A stretch of 64,000 nt of DNA from Oscillospiraceae bacterium (GTDB taxonomy: Bacteria; Bacillota; Clostridia; Oscillospirales; CAG-382), in NCBI GenBank assembly GCA_015064955.1, contig SVRD01000004.1, positions 1 through 64,000 of the forward strand, read 5' to 3'. Both the position numbers and the translations under genes were made by a program. Positions 41,783 to 51,666 of the stretch are shown here, one piece after another. The notes under the pieces were generated by a model, which was not told the origin of the DNA, made no database searches, and saw nothing but the letters and a program-made list of their open reading frames with translations. Within the stretch, counting starts at the first letter, position 1. Each line of letters starts with the position of its first letter.

Positions 41783-42223
41783 TCAGTTACCCTTGACAAG
41801 CTCTACCGTATATTCGGTTATGCCGCTTTCGAGATATACTTCGGCTTCGCCTTCATAGGTATATCCCTCGGGGCAGGTAAGCACCGAAAGCTTATATCCA
41901 TCGGTGATTTCCACGTTAAAGGTAGCCTTGCCGTCCGAATCGGTCTTGGCGGGGATACAGGAATCTTTGCAAAGCTGCATCATAACACCCGAAACAGCGT
42001 TGCCGTCGCCGTCTACAACAGTTACGGTAAATACAGCAGCATTTGCAGGCTCGGATTCATCGGATTCCGAAACAGATTCGGAAACGGGAGTGCTGATTGC
42101 AACACTGCTTTCAGCTTCGGAGCTTTCGGTTTTGGAGCTTTCGCCGTCACCACCGCAAGCACAAAGAAGTACCGAAGTGCACAGCATAGCGAGGACGGCA
42201 AAAATCAGTGCGATTCTTTTCAT
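41783..42223 (-). CDS. Small lipoprotein with Ig-like beta sandwich
   Basis: This 146-aa protein starts at the ATG at 42221-42223 after GGAG. The lipobox LCAC is near residue 22. A short Ser/Glu linker leads to a beta sandwich like SpaA/carboxypeptidase-regulatory folds: FTVTVVDGDGNAVSGVMMQL and DSDGKATFNVEITDGYKLSV. Such domains stiffen or link surface proteins. The same fold opens the two TlpA lipoproteins of this operon, so this may be a free version of their N-terminal domain. Confidence 0.75.
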   Translation of the reverse strand: MKRIALIFAVLAMLCTSVLLCACGGDGESSKTESSEAESSVAISTPVSESVSESDESEPANAAVFTVTVVDGDGNAVSGVMMQLCKDSCIPAKTDSDGKATFNVEITDGYKLSVLTCPEGYTYEGEAEVYLESGITEYTVELVKGN

Positions 42224-42242
42224 ATTTATTCTCCAATCAGTT

Positions 42243-43079
42243 TTAGTTACCCGCCTGACTGTAATCATCGGCGGTAAAGTATTCAAACATATTTATAAAG
42301 GTTTCTTTGTTTGTGATTGCGCCCGTATGCATCATCGCCACCATGCCGTAGCGGTCGATAACAACGGTTGTGGGGTATCCGGTATAGCGGAAGAAATAAC
42401 CCCAGCTTTCGTCTCCGAGTGCAACGGGAAATCCGAGTCCGTTATCCTCGACATACTGCTCAAGCTTGCTTTCACTATTATCAACGGGGTTTATTGCGAT
42501 GATCTCAAGCTTATCGGAATATTGTTCATAGGCTTCCTGCATAAACGGAAATTCCATTTTGCAAGGACCGCAGTTGGCGAACCAAAAGTTGAGTACAACA
42601 GCCTTTTTTTCCTTTAAAAGCTCCGAAAGCTTATATTCCTTTCCGTCGATAGCGGTAATGGAAAAGTCGTGGATTATGCTGCCCTCGGTGTAATAGGTAG
42701 TCGAGGGATCCGCCGTTTGCGGCATTTCGATTTCGAGAACAATATCGGTTTTCTTCGTTAGCGAATAGCTTTCCTTGCTTACATATCCGTTCGGGAGCTT
42801 TTTTAAAACCGCAACGTATTCAGCCGATTCATCTGCTGTGAAGGTGAATTCGCCGTTTCTATCGGTATCCGAAGCGGCGATCAGGCTTTCAAGACTTGCG
42901 TCCTTATACACGTAGACACCTATTCCCTTCAACGACAATCCGCCCTCAGAGCTGACCTTAACGGTATATTCGGTCTTGCCTGCGGCAGATTCGCCGTTTT
43001 CGTTTGCGCAACCGCAAAGCAAAAGGCAGAAGGACAATAGTGCAAGCATTGTTTTTAGTAAAAATTCATGCTTTATCAT
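42243..43079 (-). CDS. TlpA-like thioredoxin lipoprotein
   Basis: This 278-aa protein has a lipobox (CLLLCGC, about residues 18-24). Residues 35-120 are a prealbumin-like beta sandwich (YTVKVSSEGGLSLKGIGVYV). Residues 135-275 are a TlpA/ResA-like thioredoxin domain: FSITAIDGKEYKLSEL, VLNFWFANCGPCKMEFPFM with active-site CGPC, and YPTTVVIDRYG with the cis-Pro. It would reduce or swap disulfides on the outer face of the membrane. It starts after AGGTG, 8 nt from the upstream lipoprotein gene. Confidence 0.9.
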   Translation of the reverse strand: MIKHEFLLKTMLALLSFCLLLCGCANENGESAAGKTEYTVKVSSEGGLSLKGIGVYVYKDASLESLIAASDTDRNGEFTFTADESAEYVAVLKKLPNGYVSKESYSLTKKTDIVLEIEMPQTADPSTTYYTEGSIIHDFSITAIDGKEYKLSELLKEKKAVVLNFWFANCGPCKMEFPFMQEAYEQYSDKLEIIAINPVDNSESKLEQYVEDNGLGFPVALGDESWGYFFRYTGYPTTVVIDRYGMVAMMHTGAITNKETFINMFEYFTADDYSQAGN

Positions 43080-43087
43080 AATATCAC

Positions 43088-44341
43088 CTATTCAATATAG
43101 CAGCACATAAGCAGCCAAGCGATTTCACTGTTAATATCGAGCAGCTTATTGCCGTCTGCGTCCTTGAAAAGATAACCGCTGCTGTCCTTATCCCACCAAC
43201 CGACATAATCGCCGCGTTGCTGAATTATATACTTAAGATCTTCGGTCAAGGGATAGACACCCTCGATTTCATCGACACATTCGATATAATCGAAAAGGCA
43301 ATCGGCGTAATTTTCTTTTTTGACAAATTCGCCGTTCTCGTCGAAGAAATACTTTGAAACACCCGAGCGCTCAAGAATTGTAGAGAAGCAGGCGATGTAT
43401 TCGCAATCCTCGGCAAGACGAACCAAAACGAGAGGACCGTCTGCTGTACCGATGTGATAAAAGCCATCATCCTCATTAAAAACGAGCTGATAGGTATCGG
43501 TAGATGCGGTAAGATCGAATTCGTTAATAACAGCATTCTCGGGGAGTGTATAGGGAACGAGATCCGCGGTGGTTTTATAAACGGTCCAAGGCTCGTCCTC
43601 TATCGACCAAGCGGGATCGCCGATGCGCTCGATTGCAAGCACACAGCTTTGTACCGATTCGTCGGCAGGATCGACACCGATAACGTAGGTAGACGTGCCT
43701 GTATCGCCCGAGCCTATCATTCCCGCACTTACCGAAACAGTGAATGAATTATCGGTTACCTCGGCAATTCCGTTATCCTGAACGTAATGCGGTGCGCCGT
43801 AATATCCGATAACCGCTTTTTCGTTGCCGATGATCGAGAACTTATAGGTTCCCGATTCGGTCGGAGCAAAAAGGAAATAGTTTCTTTTGCCGCTTTCGAG
43901 CTCTGCATAGGTACAGCCGAGCGAAATACGGTAAGCGTTATTTTGATTGCCGGCTGCGTAAAGCTCGACCGGTTCAGAGGTTATTTTTTTATCGGCGATA
44001 ACCTGTATTGATGTTTTTTCGGGAGTGAGTGTAAGATCGCCCGAAATGTTATAGCTTAGGCTCTTATCGGTGAACTCAACACTCACGGTGTATTCACCCG
44101 CCATAAGAAGCTTTGTCACCTTGCCATCGGCATCGCAGGGCTGCATCGCAGCCTGCTCACCGTTTTGCAAAATTCTTACAATTACACCGTCTGTGCAGGG
44201 ATTCCCCAAAGAATCCCTGACAGATATCTCGTAAGTAAGCTCCTTCGGCGCTTCTTCTTTATTGCATGATACGAGTGTCGAGCAAGCGAAAGCTGTTGTC
44301 AGCGCAAGAAGCAAGCAAAGTATTCTCTTTTTATTAAGCAT
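43088..44341 (-). CDS. Lipoprotein with beta sandwich and shared C-terminal module
   Basis: This 417-aa protein has a lipobox (LVSC, about residues 22-26). Residues 35-110 are an Ig/prealbumin-like sandwich (YEISVRDSLGNPCTDGVIV). A middle beta domain (RNYFLFAPTESGTYKFSII) resembles that of the next TlpA gene. The C-terminal 125 residues contain DGFYHIGTADGPLVLVRL, YPLTEDLKYII and WLLMCCY, the module shared with the genes at 39684 and 44367. There is no CxxC active site. It starts after GAAGAAGG. It is a probable ligand-binding partner of the TlpA proteins. Confidence 0.75.
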   Translation of the reverse strand: MLNKKRILCLLLALTTAFACSTLVSCNKEEAPKELTYEISVRDSLGNPCTDGVIVRILQNGEQAAMQPCDADGKVTKLLMAGEYTVSVEFTDKSLSYNISGDLTLTPEKTSIQVIADKKITSEPVELYAAGNQNNAYRISLGCTYAELESGKRNYFLFAPTESGTYKFSIIGNEKAVIGYYGAPHYVQDNGIAEVTDNSFTVSVSAGMIGSGDTGTSTYVIGVDPADESVQSCVLAIERIGDPAWSIEDEPWTVYKTTADLVPYTLPENAVINEFDLTASTDTYQLVFNEDDGFYHIGTADGPLVLVRLAEDCEYIACFSTILERSGVSKYFFDENGEFVKKENYADCLFDYIECVDEIEGVYPLTEDLKYIIQQRGDYVGWWDKDSSGYLFKDADGNKLLDINSEIAWLLMCCYIE

Positions 44342-44366
44342 TTAATATACCTTCTTCCGTTCGAAA

Positions 44367-47168
44367 TTATTTTTCGGGACCGAGGTAATCATAGTAGTAG
44401 CACACCTTGAGCCAGGAATTAGTTACGTCCTCGAAGGTATACTTGTCCATAAGCATCTGCAAAAGCTCTGCAAGGCGTTCATCGACAACCACACAACCGT
44501 TGCGTTCCTTGTTGCCCGATTTGTCGATCTTTTCGGCATAAGCACGCATTTCTTCGGTATAATCGCTTCCCTTGCCGTGATAGCGGCCCTCGAAAATATC
44601 CTCGATCTGATAAAGCTCGGCATTGGCTTCAAACTCCTCGCCCCAAAGCTTTTTGAGGTATTCCTCGGTTTTTGCGACGTCGTTATCGTTTTGCTTAAGA
44701 TATGCGATGATCTCTCCGTCGGTTTCACTCTTGCTAAAATCAAAAGCGCCCATTTCTATCATTTCGATTATTGAACGTCCGAAAAGGTTGGTCGAACCGA
44801 TAAAATCGGCATAAATCAGACTGTTATCAATAGATTCGTAATACTTACCGTCCTTGAGCACCGGAGTGATTCCGCCCGCGATAACATCGTACATCACGTC
44901 GCCTGTTGCGTCACTGTCATAGGTGAAATATCCCGGCGAACAGAGTCTGAATATCTCATACGACGAGCCGAGAAATTCGACATCAAAATAGATCTCTCCG
45001 GTAGCATACACATCCCAAAACGCCATATCAATATAATACGGGGTGCCGGCTTCCATATAATACACTATTGAACAATTATTAGGATCGTCATATATTCTTT
45101 CATCATGCTCGTAAGTATAGATAACCTCGCGGTCAGAGTTGAATATCCACGCATCGATGCCGTCTTGATAATCGCTCTTGCTTGTAAAGCGGTAAGCTCC
45201 CGATTTAGAAGGTACAAATTCGAAAAGGAGACCTCGCGGTATGATTGCTCTGTCATAGAAGAAACAGTTCGTGGCAATATTTTTTCCGAGTTTTGCCGTG
45301 AATGCGCTGAATGTTGAAAGCCCCTTGATCGGATCTTGAAGCTGTGTTGCCCCATTACCGAATGCTTGGTAATACTTACACACCTTGAGCCATTCGTTTT
45401 CATCACCGTCGAAGCCCGCGATCTCGGCAACCTGCATGAGCATTTCCGCAAGTTCTTTGTTTACGGTACAAATGCCGTTGAGCGAGGCGTTGGAGGCATA
45501 GGAGAAGTAATCTACCATTCCCTTGCCGCCATTTTCCTTGTCGTAAAGGCTGATTCCGTCCTTGTCGGCATCACCGTTGAAAACGATATCGTAAACCGTC
45601 TGTTCCTCGTTGAAGAGAGTATAATTCATAAGGTCTGCAAGGAGAAGCGGTCCGTTTGTCGAGCCGACGTGGTAATAACCGTCCTTTTCATTATAAACGA
45701 TATCCACGTAGTCGTATTCAAATCCGTCCTTGCTCGATGCCGCATTTCTGGGAAGATATGTTTGTACGTCGATATCCGACGCATCAACGACACGCATATT
45801 GTCGATATATACGGTATCATCGCCCTCGGCGGTATCGCTGTCCTTGAGGAAGCAGAGAGCAACCTCATATGTTCCGTCCTCCTCTGCTACGCAGGGATAA
45901 CAGGTTTGCCATTCCTCTTTTTCGGAAACGCCGGAAATCTGGAATATATCTTCATCATTTACGATGACGTAAAGAATATCCGCAAAGCGTTCGGAGGAAA
46001 CGAGATAATCGAATCCGAGTGCCTGGCCTGCCTTCAAGGTAACGTCGGCGTAAATGATAGCGTAGGAGCTGTCGATTTCCTTATTGGAAGCATAAATGCA
46101 GGATTCGCCGAGCTTTTCGCCTGCGATAAAGGGCCAAATGAATTCGGCATTATCGTCCTCGGTTTCGGGACGGTAGCTGATTTCGGCATCTCCGACGGTA
46201 ATAATTTCCGAAATTGCATCGGAGGTGTCCATTGTGTAGCTCGGTTTGATCTGTGTTACAAGCTCACCGATACCGCTCAAGCAGATTTGCTGCTTGTAGT
46301 TGTCTGCGGTAAGGTGATCAAATGCCGAAACAAAGGGTCTTTTACTTGTTATCGCGCCTGCTTCGACAACACATATAACACCGTAGCGGTCGATAAATAC
46401 AGAGGTGGGATAGCCTTGGATGCCAAAGGTATTCGACCACGACGACGGGCAGGAAGCCATCGGAAATTCGAGACCGTGCTGCTCACGGAAGGTCTGAACC
46501 GATGCGCTGTCGTCAAGCGGGTCGAGCGCGATGATCTCGATATCGTCCTTATAATCCTGATATACAGCATTCATAAGCGGGAACTCCTCGAGACACCACG
46601 AGCAAGTGGTATACCAGAAATTGAGCATAACCGCTTTTTTTGTTTTAAGCACGTCGGAAAGCTTGATTTCCTTTCCGTCGGATGCCATTACCGTAAAGTC
46701 ATACATTACGTCGCCGACGCCGAGCTTTGCAGTGGAGATATCATCGCCGCTCACAAGCTCGCTTTTAAGCACGATTTCGGCGTTTTCGCCGTTGAAGGAA
46801 TAGCTTTTTTCTACCTTATATCCCTTAGGCGCACCCGAAACGACGATAGCGTAATTGTTGCTTTTATTAATGTTGAAGCTTGCCTTACCCTCGGAGTCGG
46901 TCTTTGCATAATCCTTCATATCGGCAAGGTCGGCACCGTTGTAGATATAAACATCAAGCTCTGCCAATCCCATTCCGCCGATCGTTTTTACGCTGACGGT
47001 ATAGGTTGCCTTTTCCGAGGAAACGGATTCACTTGCGCTTTGACTTCCCTGCTCGCCGTCTCCGTTACAAGAGCAGAGCGCCGCGACACAAAATACAATC
47101 GCAAGCAGGAAAGCAACAAGCCTTTTGATAATTGCCGTTCTATCGGCAATATAAGTTCTTTCTTTCAT
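44367..47168 (-). CDS. Large multidomain TlpA-like thioredoxin lipoprotein
   Basis: This 933-aa protein has a lipobox (ALCSC, about residues 30-34). Residues 50-135 are a prealbumin-like sandwich (YTVSVKTIGGMGLAELDVYI). Residues 150-300 are a TlpA-like thioredoxin domain with active site CSWC (MLNFWYTTCSWCLEEFPLM) and YPTSVFIDRYG. Residues 320-480 are a jelly-roll-like domain (GQALGFDYLVSSERFADILY). Two copies of the shared module follow, one at about 500-625 (GYYHVGSTNGPLLLADL, EWLKVCKYY) and one at about 800-930 (GKYYESIDNSLIYADF, SWLKVCYYY), separated by a beta domain. The start follows AAGGAGG. Length and architecture are far from normal TlpA. Confidence 0.85.
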   Translation of the reverse strand: MKERTYIADRTAIIKRLVAFLLAIVFCVAALCSCNGDGEQGSQSASESVSSEKATYTVSVKTIGGMGLAELDVYIYNGADLADMKDYAKTDSEGKASFNINKSNNYAIVVSGAPKGYKVEKSYSFNGENAEIVLKSELVSGDDISTAKLGVGDVMYDFTVMASDGKEIKLSDVLKTKKAVMLNFWYTTCSWCLEEFPLMNAVYQDYKDDIEIIALDPLDDSASVQTFREQHGLEFPMASCPSSWSNTFGIQGYPTSVFIDRYGVICVVEAGAITSKRPFVSAFDHLTADNYKQQICLSGIGELVTQIKPSYTMDTSDAISEIITVGDAEISYRPETEDDNAEFIWPFIAGEKLGESCIYASNKEIDSSYAIIYADVTLKAGQALGFDYLVSSERFADILYVIVNDEDIFQISGVSEKEEWQTCYPCVAEEDGTYEVALCFLKDSDTAEGDDTVYIDNMRVVDASDIDVQTYLPRNAASSKDGFEYDYVDIVYNEKDGYYHVGSTNGPLLLADLMNYTLFNEEQTVYDIVFNGDADKDGISLYDKENGGKGMVDYFSYASNASLNGICTVNKELAEMLMQVAEIAGFDGDENEWLKVCKYYQAFGNGATQLQDPIKGLSTFSAFTAKLGKNIATNCFFYDRAIIPRGLLFEFVPSKSGAYRFTSKSDYQDGIDAWIFNSDREVIYTYEHDERIYDDPNNCSIVYYMEAGTPYYIDMAFWDVYATGEIYFDVEFLGSSYEIFRLCSPGYFTYDSDATGDVMYDVIAGGITPVLKDGKYYESIDNSLIYADFIGSTNLFGRSIIEMIEMGAFDFSKSETDGEIIAYLKQNDNDVAKTEEYLKKLWGEEFEANAELYQIEDIFEGRYHGKGSDYTEEMRAYAEKIDKSGNKERNGCVVVDERLAELLQMLMDKYTFEDVTNSWLKVCYYYDYLGPEK

Positions 47169-47180
47169 ATTTCCTCCTTA

Positions 47181-47423
47181 TTATAATAACCAAAAGATAA
47201 GCGAAACGATGAGAAATGCCGCAAGAAGAAATCCGACCGCGACAAGCGTCGGCTTCAGCATCATTCTTGTCGCACTCCAATAGGTGCGCCAGATTTCACG
47301 AAAGCTCGAAGTCGTGCCGCGCTTTGTCCAAGGGTGACGTTCTGGAAGCGCGGACATATCCGCGATAGTTCTTCCGTCGTCGATATAGGTTATTTTTTCC
47401 TTTTGCTTCTTTTCTTTTTTCAT
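47181..47423 (-). CDS. Small single-pass membrane protein
   Basis: This 80-aa protein starts at the ATG at 47421-47423. It has a Lys-rich N terminus, a middle ERHPWTKRGTTSSFREIWRTYW segment and one C-terminal membrane helix (about 58-80). It lies between oppF and the large TlpA gene, with 23 and 12 nt gaps. It may be an assembly or anchoring subunit of the importer or redox partner. No family recognised. Confidence 0.7.
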   Translation of the reverse strand: MKKEKKQKEKITYIDDGRTIADMSALPERHPWTKRGTTSSFREIWRTYWSATRMMLKPTLVAVGFLLAAFLIVSLIFWLL

Positions 47424-47446
47424 ATTCACTCATCCGTTTAATCGAT

Positions 47447-48442
47447 TTAGCCAAGCAAATGGCACGCGGCGCAATGTCCGTTGCCGTAATCCTTATATTC
47501 GGGCGCTGCTTCCTTACAGATATCCTTTGCATAAGGACAACGTGTGTGGAAACGACAGCCTCTGGGAGGATTTGCAGGTGACGGAATATCGCCCTTGAGG
47601 ATAATACGGTTCATTTTCACGTCGGGATCGGGATACGGTATCGCGGAAAACAGTGCTTGAGTATACGGATGAAGCGGATTTGAAAAGATATCCGCCTTCG
47701 TGCCGTATTCGACCATATTGCCGAGATACATTACACCGATTTTATCCGAAATAAACTTAACTACCGACAGATCGTGCGAAATAAACACATATGTCAGGTT
47801 CATATCCTTTTGAAGCTTTTTGAGCAGGTTGATTATCTGTGCCTGAATCGACACGTCAAGTGCCGAAACCGGCTCGTCGCAGATAACAAGCTTCGGCTGA
47901 ACCGAGAGTGCTCTTGCTATACAAATTCTTTGGCGCTGACCGCCCGAGAATTCATGGGGATAGCGTTCATAATAATAATCGCGCAGACCGCATTTATCCA
48001 TCAGATCGAGCACGTAATCCTTTACCTGCTCCTTCGGGACGATCTTATGTACCGAAACCGGCTCTGAGAGGATTCCGCCGACAGTGCTTCTCGGAGGAAT
48101 CGAAGAATAAGGGTCTTGAAAGATTATCTGCATTTTTCTGCGTATTTCACGCATTTGCGAGGATTTATAGTCGGTAATATCCTGACCTTCAAATATAATT
48201 CTTCCGCTTGTCGGCTGGTGAAGCTTCAAAATCGCTCTGCCGAGTGTAGTCTTGCCGCAACCCGATTCACCGACAATACCGAGTGTTTCGCCCGCGGAGA
48301 GCTTGAAGGAAACGTCGTCTACCGCTATTAATTCCTGAGTAACCTTACCTGTGATGGTTTTTTTGATCGGAAAGCATTTACGAAGGTTTTGCACCTCTAA
48401 AATGGCATCCGAATTATATTGAAATATTCTTTCGTCAGCCAT
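47447..48442 (-). CDS. oppF: Oligopeptide ABC transporter ATP-binding protein OppF
   Basis: This 331-aa protein starts at the ATG at 48440-48442 after AAGGAG. It has Walker A GESGCGKTT, signature SGGQRQR and Walker B VICDEPVSALD, followed by the OppF-type C-terminal Cys-rich segment FHTRCPYAKDICKEAAPEY. It pairs with OppD to power peptide uptake through OppB-OppC. The start overlaps the end of oppD by 8 bp. The Cys cluster near the C terminus is typical of Opp/Dpp ATPases. Confidence 0.95.
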   Translation of the reverse strand: MADERIFQYNSDAILEVQNLRKCFPIKKTITGKVTQELIAVDDVSFKLSAGETLGIVGESGCGKTTLGRAILKLHQPTSGRIIFEGQDITDYKSSQMREIRRKMQIIFQDPYSSIPPRSTVGGILSEPVSVHKIVPKEQVKDYVLDLMDKCGLRDYYYERYPHEFSGGQRQRICIARALSVQPKLVICDEPVSALDVSIQAQIINLLKKLQKDMNLTYVFISHDLSVVKFISDKIGVMYLGNMVEYGTKADIFSNPLHPYTQALFSAIPYPDPDVKMNRIILKGDIPSPANPPRGCRFHTRCPYAKDICKEAAPEYKDYGNGHCAACHLLG

Positions 48443-49586
48443 TTTCTCTCTCCTTATCATAAAGGTGGCAGGCAACGAAATGAGTTGGGCTAACCTGAAT
48501 CATTTCGGGGTATTTACCCGAGCACGCATAGGTGCACTGCGAGCATCTTTCTTTGAAGTAGCAATAATCGGGCATATTTATGGGGTTGGGTACGTTGCCC
48601 GGGATATTGAACAGTGTATCGCTTGACGAATCAAGCGTAGGCTTGGATTTTTGCAGACCGATAGTATACGGGTGCATCGGGTTATGGAAGATTTCATCAA
48701 CCGTGCCCTTTTCGATAACTCTGCCCGCATACATTACGACAACGTAATCCGCCATTTCGGCGATAATACCGAGGTCATGAGTGATGAGCATTATCGAGCC
48801 ATCTATCTTATTCTTAAGATCACGCAGAAGATCGAGTATCTGCGCCTGAATGGTAACGTCAAGCGCGGTGGTGGGTTCGTCGGCGATTATCAATCTCGGG
48901 TCGCTCGCCAACGCCATCGCGATCATAACACGCTGCCGCATACCACCCGAAAGCTCGTGCGGGAAGGAGGCGTATACCCTTTCGGGCATCGCGATACCGA
49001 CAAGATTGAGCATCTCGATCGATTTCGCCTTCGCATCGGCCTTGGTCGCTTGGGGTTTATGGATAAAGGTAACCTCATCGAGCTGTTGACCGATAGTAAA
49101 TACGGGGTTCAGTGACGTCATCGGCTCCTGAAAGATCATCGCAATCTGATTACCGCGGATACGGTGTATCTCGTTTATCGGCATTTTTGCGATATCGTAT
49201 ATCTTTTCGCTTCCGTCAGCTTCCTTCGAGGCAAAGCGGATAGAGCCCGAATAGATCTGTCCGACAGGACCTTGGAGCAATCGCATAACCGACATACTCG
49301 TGACCGATTTACCGCAACCCGATTCACCGACTACGCCGACTGTTGAATTTTTGGGGATATCAAACGAAACGCCGTTGACAGCCTTTACAACACCCTGCTC
49401 GGTGAAGAAATAGGTATGGAGATTGTCGATCTCGAGAATATTGTTTTGATCGGACAAATGTGCAAGATATTCCGCCTCGTTCGCCTTGCGGTTTTTGTAA
49501 GCCTCGAGTGATTTCATCACTCTTTTATTCTCTTTTGCGATAGCGCGGATTTCTTTGCCCGTTAAGTGTCTGTTCTTTTCACTCAT
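48435..49586 (-). CDS. oppD: Oligopeptide ABC transporter ATP-binding protein OppD
   Basis: This 383-aa protein has an N-terminal extension of about 45 residues rich in Lys/Glu (ENKRVMKSLEAYKNRKANEA), then Walker A GESGCGKSVTS, signature SGGMRQR, Walker B IIADEPTTALD and the C-terminal FKERCSQCTYACSG segment. It is the second ATPase of the peptide importer. The extension is longer than usual. The start is 3 nt from the oppC end. Confidence 0.95.
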   Translation of the reverse strand: MSEKNRHLTGKEIRAIAKENKRVMKSLEAYKNRKANEAEYLAHLSDQNNILEIDNLHTYFFTEQGVVKAVNGVSFDIPKNSTVGVVGESGCGKSVTSMSVMRLLQGPVGQIYSGSIRFASKEADGSEKIYDIAKMPINEIHRIRGNQIAMIFQEPMTSLNPVFTIGQQLDEVTFIHKPQATKADAKAKSIEMLNLVGIAMPERVYASFPHELSGGMRQRVMIAMALASDPRLIIADEPTTALDVTIQAQILDLLRDLKNKIDGSIMLITHDLGIIAEMADYVVVMYAGRVIEKGTVDEIFHNPMHPYTIGLQKSKPTLDSSSDTLFNIPGNVPNPINMPDYCYFKERCSQCTYACSGKYPEMIQVSPTHFVACHLYDKERENG

Positions 49587-49589
49587 AGC

Positions 49590-50645
49590 CTAACGCCTCG
49601 CTTTCGGGTCAAGAGCATCACGCAAACCGTCGCCGATGAAGTTGAATCCCAAAACCGCGATAACAATACATATGCCTGCGGGAACCCAAACGTTCAAGTG
49701 GTTTTGCAGAATATCCTGATTGGTGGAAATAATGTTTATCATTGTACCCCAAGCGGCATAGGGCGCTTTTACACCGAGATTGAGGTAGGAAAGCGTTGCC
49801 TCGTACAAAATCATACTACCTAAGCTAAGGCTCATCTGAACGATAAGCTGAGGCATTACGTTGGGGACAAGATGCTTGAATATTTTACGCGGAACAGAAT
49901 AACCCATCGCCTCTGCGGCAACCATATATTCTTGCTCGCGCAGTGAGAGTATCTGACCTCTTACCAAGCGTGCCGTACCCGGCCACGAAATAAAGGTAAG
50001 ATAGATCATAAGAAGATATATGCGGTATTTTGCATCGACGTCCGATGCATCGAGAATCGTACTGATAATAAGCAATATCGGAACACCGGGCAGACAGATA
50101 AGCACGTCGCAAAGACGCATTATAATATTATCTATCGCGCCGCCGAAAAAGCCTGCGATACCGCCCATAATGACTCCGAGCACGGTTATAAGAAAAACCG
50201 CGATAAAGCTTACTATAAGCGATATTCTTCCGCCGTACATAAGGCGGACAAAAATATCGTAGCCCTCGTTGTCGGTGCCGAGAAGATGCTCGGCGGAGGG
50301 AGGAGCGAGGAAATTATCCTTTAGGGATTTTTCGGTGGTCTGTCTCAGTGTATATTCCTTGCCGTTGACGGTATAGGTCGTTTGTGAGACCGAATACTCG
50401 GTCTTTCCGCTTTCGTCAAGCTCTATCTCGCCCCATTGGGTATAGAACACGGGGCCCAAAAAGCTGAATACGAAAAGACTCACGACCATAATAAGCCCAA
50501 CGATACTGAGCTTGGAACGGAAGAATCTGCGAACGACCATTCTTGTCGGGGACATAAGTCTGACGGTTCGGTCGAGAGGTACTTCGGTATCGGCAACAGC
50601 GGTTGCCGCTTCGTTTTGGTTTTCGTTCTTTGTAACGTCTTCCAT
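49590..50645 (-). CDS. oppC: Oligopeptide ABC transporter permease OppC
   Basis: This 351-aa membrane protein has an N-terminal cytosolic segment, a first helix (FRSKLSIVGLIMVVSLFVF), a soluble loop of about 90 residues, and a later five-helix core with the EAA-type loop EAMGYSVPRKIFKHLVPN. It forms the channel with OppB. It starts after AAGGAGG, 14 nt from oppB. Confidence 0.95.
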   Translation of the reverse strand: MEDVTKNENQNEAATAVADTEVPLDRTVRLMSPTRMVVRRFFRSKLSIVGLIMVVSLFVFSFLGPVFYTQWGEIELDESGKTEYSVSQTTYTVNGKEYTLRQTTEKSLKDNFLAPPSAEHLLGTDNEGYDIFVRLMYGGRISLIVSFIAVFLITVLGVIMGGIAGFFGGAIDNIIMRLCDVLICLPGVPILLIISTILDASDVDAKYRIYLLMIYLTFISWPGTARLVRGQILSLREQEYMVAAEAMGYSVPRKIFKHLVPNVMPQLIVQMSLSLGSMILYEATLSYLNLGVKAPYAAWGTMINIISTNQDILQNHLNVWVPAGICIVIAVLGFNFIGDGLRDALDPKARR

Positions 50646-50659
50646 TAAAAGTACCTCCT

Positions 50660-51652
50660 TTACTCAAGCTTGACTCTCGGGTCGACAAGTCCGTACATAA
50701 GGTCGGCAAGCAATACGCCGATAACGCTGAGCAGCGCAAGGAACATATTGTAGCCCATTATAAACGGAATGTCGCCGCGATTCATCGCATCGAGCGCTAT
50801 GTTACCGATACCGGGAAGGTCGAATACCTGCTCGGTAATGATAGCACCCGAAAACAGTGACGGCAAAAGACCTGCAAGCGAGGTGACCATCGGAATAAGT
50901 GTGTTGCGGAATGCGTGCTTATTTATAACGACGCTTTCCTCAAGTCCCTTTGCACGTGCGGTACGGATATAGTCGGAGTTCATAACCTCGAGCATATTCG
51001 TTCTTGTCATTCTCATTCTCGCGCCGATAGAAAGAATAACTATCGTGAGAATAGGAATGAAGCAGTGCTTTGCATAGTCTAACAGCAGTGAGAATCCCGT
51101 ATATGACGTAGTCGCATTGACCAAGCCCGATGCGGGAAACCACCCGAGCTTCAACGCCAGAAAGTCCTTTAGCATTTGTCCGAAGAAGAACGACGGAAGC
51201 GAGATGCCGATCATTACAAGAACCGTTACGAGATAGTCACGGAAGCTGTATTGATGGGTAGCCGCGGTAATGCCAAGCGGGATCGCTATCAAAAATTCAA
51301 AAATAGTTGCAATAAGAGCGATTGCAAAGGATATTCCCATATGCTCGAAGATAACGTCGGCAACAGGTCTTGCATACACAAAGCTTGTACCGAGGTCGAA
51401 GGTCGCCAATGCGCCGAGCCAGCTGAAATATCCTTTTAAGATACCTGTAAAGCTGTTATCGCCGAGTCCGTACATTTCATACATTGCGTTTACGGTTTCC
51501 TCGCTGACGGTCGCGCCGCCCTGATTGATGGCGTTGATCTTATCCTGGATAAAATCAACGGGCATCAATCTTATAAGGAAATATATTATCATAGACACGC
51601 CCAACAGTATGACAACGGACATCGCTAATCTTTTAATAATATATTTTAACAT
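50660..51652 (-). CDS. oppB: Oligopeptide ABC transporter permease OppB
   Basis: This 330-aa membrane protein starts MLKYIIKRLAMSVVILLGV, the typical OppB/DppB N terminus, and has six helices and the EAA-type loop ARAKGLEESVVINKHAFRNT. It is the second permease subunit. The gene lies 14 nt after the oppA end. Confidence 0.95.
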   Translation of the reverse strand: MLKYIIKRLAMSVVILLGVSMIIYFLIRLMPVDFIQDKINAINQGGATVSEETVNAMYEMYGLGDNSFTGILKGYFSWLGALATFDLGTSFVYARPVADVIFEHMGISFAIALIATIFEFLIAIPLGITAATHQYSFRDYLVTVLVMIGISLPSFFFGQMLKDFLALKLGWFPASGLVNATTSYTGFSLLLDYAKHCFIPILTIVILSIGARMRMTRTNMLEVMNSDYIRTARAKGLEESVVINKHAFRNTLIPMVTSLAGLLPSLFSGAIITEQVFDLPGIGNIALDAMNRGDIPFIMGYNMFLALLSVIGVLLADLMYGLVDPRVKLE

Positions 51653-51666
51653 CGGTCACTCCGAAA

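Noticed and set aside
45336-47186. 616-aa plus-strand open frame
   Set aside because: Antisense to the large TlpA gene; no domain, no ribosome binding site.
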